Positions 10,080 through 19,635 are shown, counted from the stretch's first letter. The stretch: 64,000 nucleotides of DNA from Pseudomonas sp. TMP9 (GCF_037943105.1 NZ_CP149803.1:2398001-2462000), one strand, 5' to 3'. The notes: a model not told the origin generated them from the letters alone. A program made the numbers and translations.

Positions 10080-10667
10080 ATGTCTTTCGCCGAGCAACTC
10101 ACCCGCCTGCAAGCCTTCCTCGATGCTGATGAGCTGCATGATGAGGCACTGGACTACATCGCCGCCCACGGCTACCTGACCGCCCTGTCGATCTGCCCGG
10201 AGCAAGTGCCCGAGCGCGAATGGATTGACGCATTGTTCTCTGAGCCGCCGCATTACCGCAGTGATGCCGAGCGTGAAGAGATCGAAGCTACCCTGATTCA
10301 GCTGCAAAGCCACATCGCCCGCCAGTTGGCCAGCGATGATGAGCCGGAGGTGCCGTGCGAACTGGATCTGGGCGATGAGCCGGATGATTCCGACCTGCGC
10401 GGCTGGTGCATCGGCTTTATGGAAGGCGTGTTCCTGCGTGAAGCAGTGTGGTTCGACGATGCTGAAGATGAAGTCAGCGAATTACTGCTACCGATCATGG
10501 TTGGTTCCGGATTATTCGATGAGCAGCCTGAATTTGTTGAAATTGGCGCTGATCGCGACCTCGTCGACAGCATGGTTGAGCAAATCCCGGAACTGCTTAC
10601 CGCCTTGTTCTTGCTGTGCAATGCGCCTGAAGAAAAACCTGCCCTGCTCAAGCCGCGCCACCACTAA
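10080..10667 (+). CDS. YecA/UPF0149 family protein
   Basis: A 195-residue acidic protein with the YecA family pattern: N-terminal HGYLTALSICPEQVPEREW and a central GWCIGFMEGVFL segment. No C-terminal SEC-C zinc motif is present, so it is the short form. Function unknown; relatives often sit beside recQ in Pseudomonas. It is transcribed away from recQ and followed after 9 nt by the DUF454 gene, suggesting a two-gene unit. Confidence 0.85.
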   Translation: MSFAEQLTRLQAFLDADELHDEALDYIAAHGYLTALSICPEQVPEREWIDALFSEPPHYRSDAEREEIEATLIQLQSHIARQLASDDEPEVPCELDLGDEPDDSDLRGWCIGFMEGVFLREAVWFDDAEDEVSELLLPIMVGSGLFDEQPEFVEIGADRDLVDSMVEQIPELLTALFLLCNAPEEKPALLKPRHH

Positions 10668-10676
10668 GCACACGCC

Positions 10677-11075
10677 ATGGCGCGTGACGTTCAGCTGCAG
10701 CGCAACCCGGCCATTCGCTACGCTTTGCTGGCCGTCGGCTGGCTAAGCGTTGTGCTGGGGGTCATCGGTATTTTCCTGCCAGTGCTGCCGACCACGCCGT
10801 TTTTGCTGTTGGCGGCAGCCTGCTTTATGCGCAGCTCGAAACGCTTCTACCTGTGGCTAATCAACCATCGCCGCCTCGGCCCATGGATTGTTGATTACCT
10901 TGACGGCCAGGGCATTCCACTCAAGGCTAAGGTCTACGCCATCGGCCTGATGTGGTTGAGCATCGGCCTGTCGTGCTACATGGTGCCGTTGTTCTGGGCG
11001 CGGGCCTTTATGCTCACCAGTGCGGTGCTGGTCAGCCTGTATATCCTCAAGCAAAAAACCTTAGCCAAACGCTAG
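10677..11075 (+). CDS. DUF454 (YbaN-like) inner-membrane protein
   Basis: A 132-residue membrane protein with about three to four helices. The diagnostic DUF454 pattern is GIFLPVLPTTPFLLLAAACFMRSS followed by FYLWLINHRRLGPWI. Role unknown in the family. It is probably co-transcribed with the preceding YecA-family gene. Confidence 0.85.
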   Translation: MARDVQLQRNPAIRYALLAVGWLSVVLGVIGIFLPVLPTTPFLLLAAACFMRSSKRFYLWLINHRRLGPWIVDYLDGQGIPLKAKVYAIGLMWLSIGLSCYMVPLFWARAFMLTSAVLVSLYILKQKTLAKR

Positions 11076-11183
11076 TGAACGGCTAAACCCGGCAACAATG
11101 GGTATATTTCGCATTGGTTATATTCAATGCGCCAGCTCGCAGCAGCACCTAGACTTCTCAACTCCCCAGCCAAGGCGCGGCAC

Positions 11184-11876
11184 ATGCCTCACCGTCAGCT
11201 TACTTACGGATGGTTCAAGCACCTCAACCGCGTGTTGCTGGGCAGCTGCATCCTGCTGATCGGTTTGGCCAGCGCTGTGGGCGACTGGGATTTTGGGGTG
11301 ATCCTGCAAAAAGCCGAGAGCCGCTACGGCAACCTTGGCCAAGGCAAATCACGTATCCAGGCGTGGGAGGCACAAATCAAGGCCAGCAGCACGAGCAGCG
11401 AACTGGACAAGCTAACTGAGGTTAATCGCTTCTTCAATCGGCAGATCCGTTTCTCTGACGACATACAAATCTGGAAGCAAAACGACTACTGGGCCACCCC
11501 CGTGGAGATGCTGGTCAAGGGCGAAGGCGATTGCGAGGACTATTCCCTCGCCAAGTACTTCACCTTGCGCCGCCTTGGTATCCCCAGCGAAAAAATGCGT
11601 ATCACCTACGTCAAGGCGCTCAACTACAACCAAGCCCATATGGTCCTGACGTATTACGCCAGCCCAGGCGCCGAGCCGCTGGTACTGGATAACCTGATCA
11701 ACGTAATCAAACCGGCGTCGCAGCGCCGCGACCTGCTGCCGGTTTATGCCTTCAATGCCGAAGGGCTCTATCTCCCAGGTTCCAACAGCAAAAAAAGCGA
11801 TTCGAAAAGACTCTCGCGCTGGCAGGACTTATTGAAAAAAATGCGCACGGAGGGCTTCGCCATCGGCGAAGGCTAG
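11184..11876 (+). CDS. lapG: LapG periplasmic cysteine protease (adhesin release)
   Basis: Bacterial transglutaminase-like cysteine protease that in P. fluorescens and P. putida cuts the large LapA/LapF-type surface adhesin and so detaches the biofilm. The catalytic triad is visible: Cys in GEGDCEDYSLAKY, His in QAHMVLTYY, Asp in LVLDNL. A hydrophobic N-terminal segment (RVLLGSCILLIGLASAV) serves for export. The ATG at 11184 (230 aa) has AAGG at good distance; an upstream in-frame ATG at 11127 has no ribosome binding site. lapD follows after 9 nt, the usual operon. No LapA-type adhesin or LapBCE exporter is in this window. Confidence 0.93.
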   Translation: MPHRQLTYGWFKHLNRVLLGSCILLIGLASAVGDWDFGVILQKAESRYGNLGQGKSRIQAWEAQIKASSTSSELDKLTEVNRFFNRQIRFSDDIQIWKQNDYWATPVEMLVKGEGDCEDYSLAKYFTLRRLGIPSEKMRITYVKALNYNQAHMVLTYYASPGAEPLVLDNLINVIKPASQRRDLLPVYAFNAEGLYLPGSNSKKSDSKRLSRWQDLLKKMRTEGFAIGEG

Positions 11877-11885
11877 GAGGAACCT

Positions 11886-13835
11886 ATGTCTCTACTCAAA
11901 CAGCTATTTCTGGCGATCTGCTTATTTTTGGTAGTGGCCTTCACCGGCAGTTTTATCGCCGGTGTAGAAAGCTCGCGCGAGCAATCGCTCAGCCAACTGC
12001 GCTCACACGCTCAGGACGCTGCCACGGCGCTAGGCTTGTCGATGACGCCGCATGCAGACGACCCGGCGATGATCGAACTGATGGTCAGCTCGATTTTCGA
12101 CAGCGGCTATTTCAACAGCATCCGCGTGGTGCGCATCCCAGGCGATGACGTCATTATCGAACGCCACAGTGGCGATTCGGCAGCTGAAAGCGTGCCACTT
12201 TGGTTCAGTGACTTAGTAGACCTGCAGCCGCAAGGTGGCGATGCATTGATCATGCGGGGCTGGGAGCAAGCAGCGCGGGTTGAAGTGATCAGTAATCCAC
12301 AGTTCGCCCTGGCCAAATTGTGGGACAGCGCCATCGGCAGCCTGCTCTGGCTGCTGCTCTGCGGCTTAGTCAGTGCCGTGCTCGGCGGCTGGCTCCTGCG
12401 CACCCAATTGCGCCCACTGGATAACATGGTCAAACAAGCGCAAGCCATTACCCGCCGCGAATTTCTCACCCTGCCAACAGTACCGCGCACCCCGGAACTT
12501 AAGCGCGTAGTCAACGCCATGAACCAAATGGTGGAAAAGTTAAAAACCCTGTTTGCCGAAGAAGCCGCTCGCAGCGAGAAACTGCGCGAGCAAGCCTACC
12601 AAGACAGTATCACCGGCTTGGCCAACCGCCGCTTGTTTGATATCCGTCTGGCTCATCAACTGGCCATCCATGAACAAAATGCTGAAGGCTATTTGATCCT
12701 GTTACGGGTCAATGATTTGGCAGGCCTCAACCAACGCCTCGGCGGCCAACAGACCGACGCACTGATTGCCGCCATCGGCGAACTGCTCAAACGCCTACTC
12801 GACCAGAAAAACCGTACTGACTGGCTGGCTTCGCGCAGCCGCGGTGGCGAATTTACCCTACTGGTGCCGGGCATTGGCAGTGAAGAAGCCGACCTGCTCG
12901 CCAGCGAACTCCACAACGGGTTGGAAAATCTGCGCCAAACCGGTGCCAGCGACTGCACACCGGTGGCGCACATGGGTATAGCCGCATTTCGCCCCGGCGA
13001 AGAACCCAGCCAAGTCATCGGCCGCGCCGACCAAGCGCTGGCGCAAACGCAAAATGACCCCAGCCAGAACTGGGTGCGCCTGGATGATTACAACACCCAG
13101 ACAACCCAAGGCCTGCATGAGTGGCGTACCTGGATTGACGATGCCTTAAGCCAGCGCAAACTGCAGTTGTACTTCCAGCCAGTGATGCACTGCGCTGACC
13201 GTAACCAGGTGTTGCATCACAAGGTGCTGGCGCGCTTGCTCGACCCGCAGGGTAAAGCGATTGCCGCAGGGCGTTTTCTACCGTGGATCGAACGCCTGGG
13301 TTGGACTGCACGCTTTGACGTGGCCATGCTCGAACACAGCTTGGCGCACCTCAGCCAACATGCCGCGCCGCTGGCTTTGAGCCTGTCTGCTGCAACCCTG
13401 CATGACCGCGCAACACTCGAGCGCATCCAAGAAATTCTCAAACAGCACCCACAGCAAGCCGACCTACTGACCTTTGAAGTGGACGAGCGCCACCTGCCAC
13501 CGGCAGCCGAACTGGAAGCACTCAGCCAAGCCATTCGCAGCACCGGTTACAGCCTCGGCCTGCAGCACTTCGGCGGGCGCTTTAGCCTTATTGGCAACCT
13601 CACTCACCTAGGCTTGGCTTACCTAAAGCTCGACGGCACCTACATCCGCGCCATCGACGAAGAAAGTGATAAACGCATGTTTATCGAAGCCGTGTTCCGC
13701 GCCACTAACAGCATCGACCTGCCACTGATTGCCGAGATGGTCGAAACCGAAGGCGAGCTGACCGCGCTCAAAGAACTGGGTCTATACGGCGCCATGGGCC
13801 GCCTTCTTGGCGCACCGATGCCATGGAAGAACTGA
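11886..13835 (+). CDS. lapD: LapD c-di-GMP receptor with degenerate GGDEF and EAL domains
   Basis: Inner-membrane receptor that, when c-di-GMP is bound, holds LapG through its periplasmic domain and protects the adhesin. Visible order in 649 aa: first membrane helix (residues about 5-28), periplasmic LapD/MoxY N-terminal domain, second helix (about 150-172), HAMP, GGDEF domain whose active site reads RSRGGEF (about 319) instead of GGDEF, and an EAL domain whose signature is replaced by KVLARLL (about 444). Both enzymatic signatures are degenerate, as expected of a receptor rather than an enzyme. A clear ribosome binding site (AGGAGG) precedes the ATG. Confidence 0.95.
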   Translation: MSLLKQLFLAICLFLVVAFTGSFIAGVESSREQSLSQLRSHAQDAATALGLSMTPHADDPAMIELMVSSIFDSGYFNSIRVVRIPGDDVIIERHSGDSAAESVPLWFSDLVDLQPQGGDALIMRGWEQAARVEVISNPQFALAKLWDSAIGSLLWLLLCGLVSAVLGGWLLRTQLRPLDNMVKQAQAITRREFLTLPTVPRTPELKRVVNAMNQMVEKLKTLFAEEAARSEKLREQAYQDSITGLANRRLFDIRLAHQLAIHEQNAEGYLILLRVNDLAGLNQRLGGQQTDALIAAIGELLKRLLDQKNRTDWLASRSRGGEFTLLVPGIGSEEADLLASELHNGLENLRQTGASDCTPVAHMGIAAFRPGEEPSQVIGRADQALAQTQNDPSQNWVRLDDYNTQTTQGLHEWRTWIDDALSQRKLQLYFQPVMHCADRNQVLHHKVLARLLDPQGKAIAAGRFLPWIERLGWTARFDVAMLEHSLAHLSQHAAPLALSLSAATLHDRATLERIQEILKQHPQQADLLTFEVDERHLPPAAELEALSQAIRSTGYSLGLQHFGGRFSLIGNLTHLGLAYLKLDGTYIRAIDEESDKRMFIEAVFRATNSIDLPLIAEMVETEGELTALKELGLYGAMGRLLGAPMPWKN

Positions 13836-13899
13836 CAGATAAACTCACGGCTTAAACGCGGCTCTAAACCTGACCCTGTGCAACCTCCTAAACACCGAC

Positions 13900-14310
13900 G
13901 TAGCCCGGATAAGCCCTAACGCAATCCGGGTAACCTCAGCGCAAGAAGCGCAGGGGTGGCTCACACCGGTATAAACCCGAGGCCTCACCGTTTTTCCCGG
14001 ACGGCGCTTCGCTTGTCCGGGCTACAAAACCCAAGGCTTTGAATGCTGGAGCGTTCCCCATGCAATCCACAAAACATCGGCGTAGCCCGGATAAGCCCCA
14101 GCGCAATCCGGGTAACCTCAGCGCAAGAAGCGCAGGGGTGGCTCGCACCGTGATTAACCCGCGGCCTGAGCATTCCCGGACGGCGCTTCGCTTGTTCGGG
14201 CTACAAAAGCCCAGGGCTTTGAATACTGGACCGTTCTCTATAAAGCCCATCAAACGCAGACGTAGCCCGGATAAGCCTTAGCGCAATCCGGGTAACTTTC
14301 AGCGCAAGCA
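13900..14310. repeat. REP/BIME-type inverted-repeat cluster, two full copies and one partial
   Basis: The 484 nt between lapD and fleR hold no gene. Units begin with GTAGCCCGGATAAGCC and end with TCCGGGCTAC, so the outer ends are inverted complements. Copies lie at 13900-14025, 14082-14204 and, truncated, from 14262 to about 14310, with periods of about 182 and 180 nt. Each has inner palindromes (CCCGGACGGCGCTTC region) and the phrase AGCGCAAGAAGCGCAGGGG. This is the layout of Pseudomonas REP pairs. No RAYT transposase gene is in the window. Confidence 0.85.
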
Positions 14311-14319
14311 TGGCCCGTT

Positions 14320-15726
14320 CTAGCTGGCGAACAAATAACCTTCGACATCCATGCCCGCATCACGCATTTGCGCCAGTTTATAACGCAGGGTGCGCGGGCT
14401 GATGCCGAGGCGTTCGGCGGCTTCTTTGCGGCGGCCGCGCTCGGCACGCAGGGTGTCGATGATCATCTGAAACTCATGCCGGCGCAGGTCATCGCCTAAC
14501 GCTCCAGCTTCGGCCGTCGGGTTATCGACTGGCACCGGTGTACTGTTAGTGACCACCGCCAGCAACGGCTGCACAACAGGCGCAACTGAGGCGCCAATAG
14601 GTGCTTGCAAACAGAGGTCCTGAGGCTGAATCAAACCGCCCTGCTGCAGGATCAATGCCCGCTGGATAGCGTTATCCAGCTCGCGCACATTACCCGGCCA
14701 GCTGTGGCTGATCAGACTCATCTGCGCCTGAGGAGAAAGCCGAATCGGTGCATGGTTCATTTTCTTCACGTACTTGGCCAGTAAACGCTCGGCCAGCGGC
14801 ACGATATCCGCTGGGCGCTCACGCAACGGCTGCCAAGCCAGCGGGAATACCGACAAGCGATAGTAGAGGTCTTCCCGAAAGCGCCCCGCCGCTACTTCTG
14901 CAGCCAAGTCGCGGTTACTGGTGGCCAGCACGCGAATATTCAAGGTGATCGGCTTGCGCGCACCCACCCGCTCGACCTCACGCTCCTGCAGCACACGCAG
15001 CAGCTTGGCCTGCAATCCTAGGGGCATTTCCGAGATTTCATCGAGCAAAATAGTGCCGCCCTCAGCCAGCTCAAATTTGCCCGGCGCGCTGGCAATCGCC
15101 CCGGTAAACGCGCCTTTCTCATGGCCGAACAGGGTGGCCTCGAGCATGTTGTCCGGGATCGCCGCGCAGTTGATGGCAATAAAGGGTTTATTGCCCCGTG
15201 GCGACTGCTGGTGGATAAAGCGCGCCAGCACCTCTTTGCCGGTACCGGATTCACCCGTAATCAGCACGGTGGAATCGCTCTGCGCCACGCGTGTGGCCAA
15301 TGCCAACAATTGCACGCTGGCAGGCTCCTCGGCGACCGGGCCATCCTGTTCGCTGCTGGAAACACGGCCCAAGGCATGCCGATCGACCAGACTCAGTAAG
15401 GCCTTGGGCTCAAAAGGTTTGACTAGGTAATCTGCTGCGCCTTGGCGCATTGCATCCACTGCACGCTCAACCGCGCCAAAAGCGGTCATCAGCAACACCG
15501 GCAATTGCGGCTGGCGCTGGCGAATTTGCGCGAGCAGCTGGTGGCCGTCCATGCCGGGCATATTGACGTCACTGACCACCAAGCCAAAAGACTCTTCAGC
15601 AATCGCTAACAATGCGGCTTCAGCGCAATCAACCGCGCGGTAATCATGCCCGCCCAGCGCCAAGGTATCGGCCAGTGCTTCGCGCAAGGAGCGGTCATCT
15701 TCGACCAATAAAATTTTGCTCGCCAT
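14320..15726 (-). CDS. fleR: FleR sigma54-dependent response regulator
   Basis: Transcription activator of class III flagellar genes (rod, ring, hook). In 468 aa: receiver domain with phospho-acceptor Asp53 in VVSDVNMPGMDG; AAA+ domain with Walker [10 protein letters not shown] and the sigma54-contact motif GAFTGA; C-terminal Fis-type helix-turn-helix (AAERLGISPRTLRYKL). AGGAG precedes the ATG and the cognate kinase gene ends 6 nt upstream. In P. aeruginosa fleSR is followed by fliEFG; here REP repeats and lapD follow instead, so the flagellar regulon is split at this point. Confidence 0.95.
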   Translation of the reverse strand: MASKILLVEDDRSLREALADTLALGGHDYRAVDCAEAALLAIAEESFGLVVSDVNMPGMDGHQLLAQIRQRQPQLPVLLMTAFGAVERAVDAMRQGAADYLVKPFEPKALLSLVDRHALGRVSSSEQDGPVAEEPASVQLLALATRVAQSDSTVLITGESGTGKEVLARFIHQQSPRGNKPFIAINCAAIPDNMLEATLFGHEKGAFTGAIASAPGKFELAEGGTILLDEISEMPLGLQAKLLRVLQEREVERVGARKPITLNIRVLATSNRDLAAEVAAGRFREDLYYRLSVFPLAWQPLRERPADIVPLAERLLAKYVKKMNHAPIRLSPQAQMSLISHSWPGNVRELDNAIQRALILQQGGLIQPQDLCLQAPIGASVAPVVQPLLAVVTNSTPVPVDNPTAEAGALGDDLRRHEFQMIIDTLRAERGRRKEAAERLGISPRTLRYKLAQMRDAGMDVEGYLFAS

Positions 15727-15732
15727 GGCTGC

Positions 15733-16944
15733 TTACTCCTGAATCAAGGGGTGCGCAGCACCCAATAGCGGCAACGTGATAATGGCGCACGTGCCGCGCC
15801 CCGGCCGCGAACGCAGTTGCACATCGCCCTGATGGGCGCGTGCGACTGCTTTGACCACTGCCAGGCCAAGCCCGGTACCGGTGGTTTTGGTGGTAAAAAA
15901 AGGTTCGCCGAGCCGCGCCAACGTCACGCTGTCGATGCCTGGGCCGTTATCACTGACGCACAAGCGAACAGCGTCGCCGCGCTGGTACAGGTGGATTTTC
16001 AAGTGCGCCTCACGACCGCCCGCTTGAATCGCGTTCTCAATCAGATTGAGCACGGTGCCAACGAGCGTGTCGCGGTTACACAGCAACTCACCGGCGCAGC
16101 TGTCGCATTGCCAACGCACCTGCATGCCCAGCACGTGAGGTTCAGCTGCACTGCGCAGGGCATCAAATAGCGCCGTTGGGGCTAAGCGATCCGGCAACGG
16201 CAAGTCGCCACGGGCGAAAATCAACATATCGCGCACCTGATGCTCCAACTCATGCAGGCGCTCTTTTAGTCGACCGGCAAAGCGCTGCTGCTGCTCAACT
16301 GGCAGCACCTGCTCGGTGAGGTGACTTGCATACAGCAACGCAGCCGACAACGGCGTGCGAATTTGATGGGCCAGTGACGCGACCATGCGCCCCAGGGCGG
16401 ACAAACGCTCATGGCGGGACAATTGATCCTGCAAACGCCGGGTTTCTGTCAGGTCAGTCAACAGCACCAACTGGCCCGGCTCAGCGCGCAATGAGCGGGT
16501 GGCAATCGACAAACGCCGGCCATCTTTAAGGGAAATTTCATGGCCATCGTCTTCGCGCGGGGCAAAATTACGCGCGATCACCTGACGCCAGAGCATACCG
16601 GCCAAGGGCTGGCCGAGCAGGGTACGCGCCACTGGATTGGCTTCGCGCACCACGCCCTGACCATCAATGACGATGACGCCACCGGGCAGCAAATCCAGCA
16701 AGCTCTGCAATCGGTTAGCCAGGCGCTCTTTCTCAGCCAACTCCTGCATCCGCTGGGCACTGACCAACGCCAACTGACCTTTAAGCTCGGTCACTCGCGT
16801 TTCAAGCATGCTGTAGGAGCTGCTGAGCTGGGTCGACATTTGGTTAAACAGGGCGAAGGCCTGCTCGAGGCCGGCACGGCTGGCCTGCTCGACAGGTGTG
16901 GCGGGCACTTCGGTAGGTTCAGGGCGTTGGGCGTTGCTAGTCAT
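15733..16944 (-). CDS. fleS: FleS sensor histidine kinase
   Basis: Cytoplasmic kinase partner of FleR. The 403 aa contain a coiled region, a PAS domain (about residues 80-180, LPGGVIVIDGQGVVREANPVA), the phospho-accepting His in LAHQIRTPLSAALLYASHL, and the ATPase N and G boxes (NLIENAIQAGG, DNGPGI, GTGLGLAVVK). No membrane helices, in keeping with sensing an internal assembly signal. Driven by a sigma54 promoter about 53 nt upstream. Confidence 0.95.
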   Translation of the reverse strand: MTSNAQRPEPTEVPATPVEQASRAGLEQAFALFNQMSTQLSSSYSMLETRVTELKGQLALVSAQRMQELAEKERLANRLQSLLDLLPGGVIVIDGQGVVREANPVARTLLGQPLAGMLWRQVIARNFAPREDDGHEISLKDGRRLSIATRSLRAEPGQLVLLTDLTETRRLQDQLSRHERLSALGRMVASLAHQIRTPLSAALLYASHLTEQVLPVEQQQRFAGRLKERLHELEHQVRDMLIFARGDLPLPDRLAPTALFDALRSAAEPHVLGMQVRWQCDSCAGELLCNRDTLVGTVLNLIENAIQAGGREAHLKIHLYQRGDAVRLCVSDNGPGIDSVTLARLGEPFFTTKTTGTGLGLAVVKAVARAHQGDVQLRSRPGRGTCAIITLPLLGAAHPLIQE

Positions 16945-16996
16945 GGTTATCTCTCGCGCAGCGAGCCGTCATAAGACAGTCAGTTGCAAGAGAGAT

Positions 16997-17012
16997 AGCA
17001 ATACCCGTGCCT
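16997..17012 (-). promoter_or_regulatory. Sigma54 promoter of fleSR
   Basis: On the minus strand the sequence reads GGCACGGGTATTGC with the -24 GG and -12 GC 10 nt apart, a close match to TGGCAC-N5-TTGC. The predicted start of transcription is about 42 nt from the fleS ATG. FleQ activates this promoter in P. aeruginosa. Confidence 0.85.
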
Positions 17013-17080
17013 GAAAAATATCCTTTACATTTCAACAGCTTGAAAATGCATAACCGCAGAAGGCGTCAAACTTCCGACTC

Positions 17081-17145
17081 GCTCGCCAGCAAGCTGGTTG
17101 CTACAACAAGCCACACGTGTACAGAGGGCCGGCTTATTGGCGAGC
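17081..17145. repeat. REP-like imperfect inverted repeat between fleQ and fleS
   Basis: CTCGCCAGCAAGCTGG (17082 on) is matched by CCGGCTTATTGGCGAG near 17129-17144 as an imperfect inverted repeat (about 12 of 16 positions) around a spacer. This is the common Pseudomonas intergenic element type and may end fleQ transcription. Confidence 0.6.
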
Positions 17146-17151
17146 GCCTAA

Positions 17152-18624
17152 TCAGTCATCCAGCCCTTCGTCATCACGGCGGCTCATACCATATTTGCGC
17201 ATCTTCTCCACCAGCGTGGTGCGGCGAATACGCAGACGCTCAGCGGCACGCGCCACCACCCCGCTGGCGTCATCCAGCGCTTGTTGGATCAAGCCTTGCT
17301 CCAGGTTGCCCAAATAGTCTTTCAGGTCCAGACCTTCAGGCGGCAGCATGGCCATTGAATCGACACCGGGCAACCCAGCCATCAGCGTGGCGCGCTCATC
17401 CAGCTCTTCACGCAAGCTGGCCACCATGCTCTCGTCTTCATCGTCAACATGACGAAATTTTTTCGGCAACTCACCGACGCCAATCACGCCATAGGGGTGC
17501 ATGATCGCCATGCGCTCAACCAGATTAGCCAGCTCGCGCACGTTACCCGCCCAGTCGTGCTGACACAGCGACATGATGGCCGCCGAGTTGAAGCGGATGG
17601 AGCCACGCTTCTCAAACTCCATGCGCGAAATCAATTCATTCATCAGCAAGGGAATGTCTTCGATGCGCTCACGCAGCGGCGCCATTTCGATGGGGAAGAC
17701 ATTCAGACGGTAATACAGATCCTCGCGGAAGCTGCCTTGCTCAATCATCTGTTCAAGGTTTTTATGCGTGGCCGCGATGATCCGCACATCGGCATTCTGG
17801 GTTTTATTGCTGCCCACTCGCTCGAAAGTTCGCTCCTGCAGAACGCGCAGCAGCTTTACCTGCATAGGCAATGGCATATCACCAATTTCGTCGAGAAACA
17901 GCGTGCCGCCACCGGCCAACTCAAAACGCCCAGCACGACTAGTAATGGCACCGGTAAAGGCACCTTTCTCGTGGCCGAATAACTCGCTTTCCAGCAGCTC
18001 AGCGGGGATTGCCCCGCAGTTGACGGGGACGAAAGGGCCTTCACGGCGCTTAGAATGGTAGTGCAGGTTACGCGCGACTACTTCTTTGCCGGTGCCCGAC
18101 TCACCCAGAATCAGCACACTGGCCTCGGTGTCAGCCACCTGCTGCATCATTTGCCGCACATGCTGAATGGCGCGGCTGGTGCCGACCAAGCTGCGAAACA
18201 AATTGGTCTCACGCTGACGGCCGCGCTCGCGGGCTTGATCGTACATCTCACGGTAAACCTGGGCGCGGTGCAGTGAGTCCAGCAACTTGTTGTAGCTAAG
18301 CGGCATTTCCAGGCTGGCCAAGACACTACGGCGCTGCTCTTCCGGCCACTCCGGTGCAACTTGCTCATTGAGTAATAACGCCGGCAAGAACTCATCCCAC
18401 TCAGCCACCTGTTTAAGTATGGCCAACACGCCGCCTTTAGCGTTCACATCACCGAGCAACACGCTGAGCACTTCACGGCTGGAACCGAGCCCTGCTACCA
18501 GCTGCTGCCAGCCGTGACTGTCACAGGCTAGGTGGTCTTCACCGAGGAAATTAAGGATCACCGCTAAGTCGCGGCGGCGCTCATGGTTGTCGTCAATAAG
18601 GAGGATTTTGGTTTCACGCCACAT
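17152..18624 (-). CDS. fleQ: FleQ master flagellar regulator, c-di-GMP-responsive
   Basis: Sigma54 enhancer-binding protein at the top of the polar flagellar cascade, also a c-di-GMP-responsive regulator of biofilm genes. In 490 aa: an N-terminal receiver-like FleQ domain, AAA+ with Walker [14 protein letters not shown] and GAFTGA, and a Fis helix-turn-helix at the end ([20 protein letters not shown]). Targets likely include the fleS, flgB and flgF sigma54 promoters in this window. No strong Shine-Dalgarno sequence precedes the ATG. A sigma70-like promoter lies about 80-105 nt upstream. Confidence 0.95.
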   Translation of the reverse strand: MWRETKILLIDDNHERRRDLAVILNFLGEDHLACDSHGWQQLVAGLGSSREVLSVLLGDVNAKGGVLAILKQVAEWDEFLPALLLNEQVAPEWPEEQRRSVLASLEMPLSYNKLLDSLHRAQVYREMYDQARERGRQRETNLFRSLVGTSRAIQHVRQMMQQVADTEASVLILGESGTGKEVVARNLHYHSKRREGPFVPVNCGAIPAELLESELFGHEKGAFTGAITSRAGRFELAGGGTLFLDEIGDMPLPMQVKLLRVLQERTFERVGSNKTQNADVRIIAATHKNLEQMIEQGSFREDLYYRLNVFPIEMAPLRERIEDIPLLMNELISRMEFEKRGSIRFNSAAIMSLCQHDWAGNVRELANLVERMAIMHPYGVIGVGELPKKFRHVDDEDESMVASLREELDERATLMAGLPGVDSMAMLPPEGLDLKDYLGNLEQGLIQQALDDASGVVARAAERLRIRRTTLVEKMRKYGMSRRDDEGLDD

Positions 18625-18701
18625 AATTTATTTCTAATCCCGGAGTGAAAAACGCGCCCGCCGCCCACTACAAACTCACTCGGCACCGGCAATTGGCCAG
18701 T

Positions 18702-18730
18702 AGTAAAGTCAATTTTTTGTTAATAGTCAA
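18702..18730 (-). promoter_or_regulatory. Sigma70-like promoter of fleQ
   Basis: On the minus strand TTGACT is followed after exactly 17 nt by TTTACT. A second TTGACT lies inside the spacer. The distance to fleQ (about 80 nt) is reasonable, and fleQ is expected to be sigma70-dependent. Confidence 0.6.
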
Positions 18731-18858
18731 TTTTATGGCGTGCGAATATGCGCTGAAGAGGCAAATGAACGTTATGAGCAAAGAGAAGGGACAATCGAGG
18801 GCAGAACATAGACAACGACTGGAAGGCCGATGCGAGGAGCATCGACCGAGAACGCGCA

Positions 18859-19155
18859 TCAACCGAACAGTTGATAAACCTTGGCACCGTGTTGTGACTG
18901 GTTGAGCTGAACCAGCTCCTGCGCCAAACGCTGCTGCTCAGTTTGGCAAACGTTTACCAACTCACGATAGAGGTCGAGCAACTCCTGCATGCGGGCACGC
19001 AGCGTGTCTTCATCAACCACTGGTTCAACCATGGCTTCATCCACTGCTTGGCGACACTGCACATCCAGCTCACCAATGGCAGTCCAATCTTGGCTGGCCA
19101 AGGCACTGCGCAACGCGCTACCGGTTTTTTCGAGACGCTGGACGCATGAACTCAT
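18859..19155 (-). CDS. fliT: Flagellar protein FliT (FliD export chaperone type)
   Basis: A 98-residue helical protein at the fliT position, after two fliS copies and before fleQ. Predicted all-alpha, with a long helix (DEDTLRARMQELLDLYRELVNVCQTEQQRLAQEL) as in FliT. The ATG has AAGGAG at ideal spacing. In P. aeruginosa the gene at this position (fleP/PA1096) has also been linked to pilus length, so naming rests on position and architecture. Confidence 0.75.
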   Translation of the reverse strand: MSSCVQRLEKTGSALRSALASQDWTAIGELDVQCRQAVDEAMVEPVVDEDTLRARMQELLDLYRELVNVCQTEQQRLAQELVQLNQSQHGAKVYQLFG

Positions 19156-19182
19156 GAATATCTCCTTAGCCAGATAACGCCA

Positions 19183-19563
19183 TCACTCAGCAATCGCGTC
19201 CCAAGCAACTTTTACATTGCGCAGCAATACAGAAACTTCATCCAATGGCGCTATTACATTCTGCACATTGGCTTCAACTAGGCGCGTGGCCATGTATTCA
19301 TAGAGGCTATCAAGATTGGCAGCGACTTCACCACCTGCTTCAAGATTAAGCCCTTCGCGCAGGCCACCGATAATACCTATAGCCTTACTGATCATCTCAC
19401 CCTTAAGAGAAACTTGGTCGCGCTCCATGGCTCCGCGAGCTTGGGCTAGACGAGTGAGCCCCCCCTCCATCAACATCTGAATCAAGCGATGCGGGCTGGC
19501 TTCAATTGCTTGGGCTTGGGTGTTGACGGTTTGATACTGCTTAAGAGCGGCCATCGCGTTCAT
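19183..19563 (-). CDS. fliS: Flagellin export chaperone FliS
   Basis: Cytoplasmic chaperone that caps the flagellin C-terminus before export. The 126 aa show the FliS pattern: YQTVNTQAQAIEASPHRLIQMLMEGGLTRLAQA, then LNLEAGGEVAANLDSLYEYMATRLVEAN. The ATG at 19563 is chosen over the GTG immediately before it. It is the second of two fliS genes in the fliD operon, as in several Pseudomonas. Confidence 0.92.
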   Translation of the reverse strand: MNAMAALKQYQTVNTQAQAIEASPHRLIQMLMEGGLTRLAQARGAMERDQVSLKGEMISKAIGIIGGLREGLNLEAGGEVAANLDSLYEYMATRLVEANVQNVIAPLDEVSVLLRNVKVAWDAIAE

Positions 19564-19635
19564 CACTATTCTCGCTATTGTGCATGCTAGATACTTTAAG
19601 TATCGGCGCTGCAGCGCAAAGCTTTAGCAACAAAA

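Noticed and set aside
12842-13230. Active diguanylate cyclase/phosphodiesterase in the lapD product
   Set aside because: The GGDEF site reads RGGEF and the EAL site KVL; both are degenerate, fitting a c-di-GMP receptor.
13900-14310. CRISPR array
   Set aside because: Units are about 180 nt apart, contain inner palindromes and inverted ends, number only two and a part, and no cas genes are present; they are REP-type repeats.
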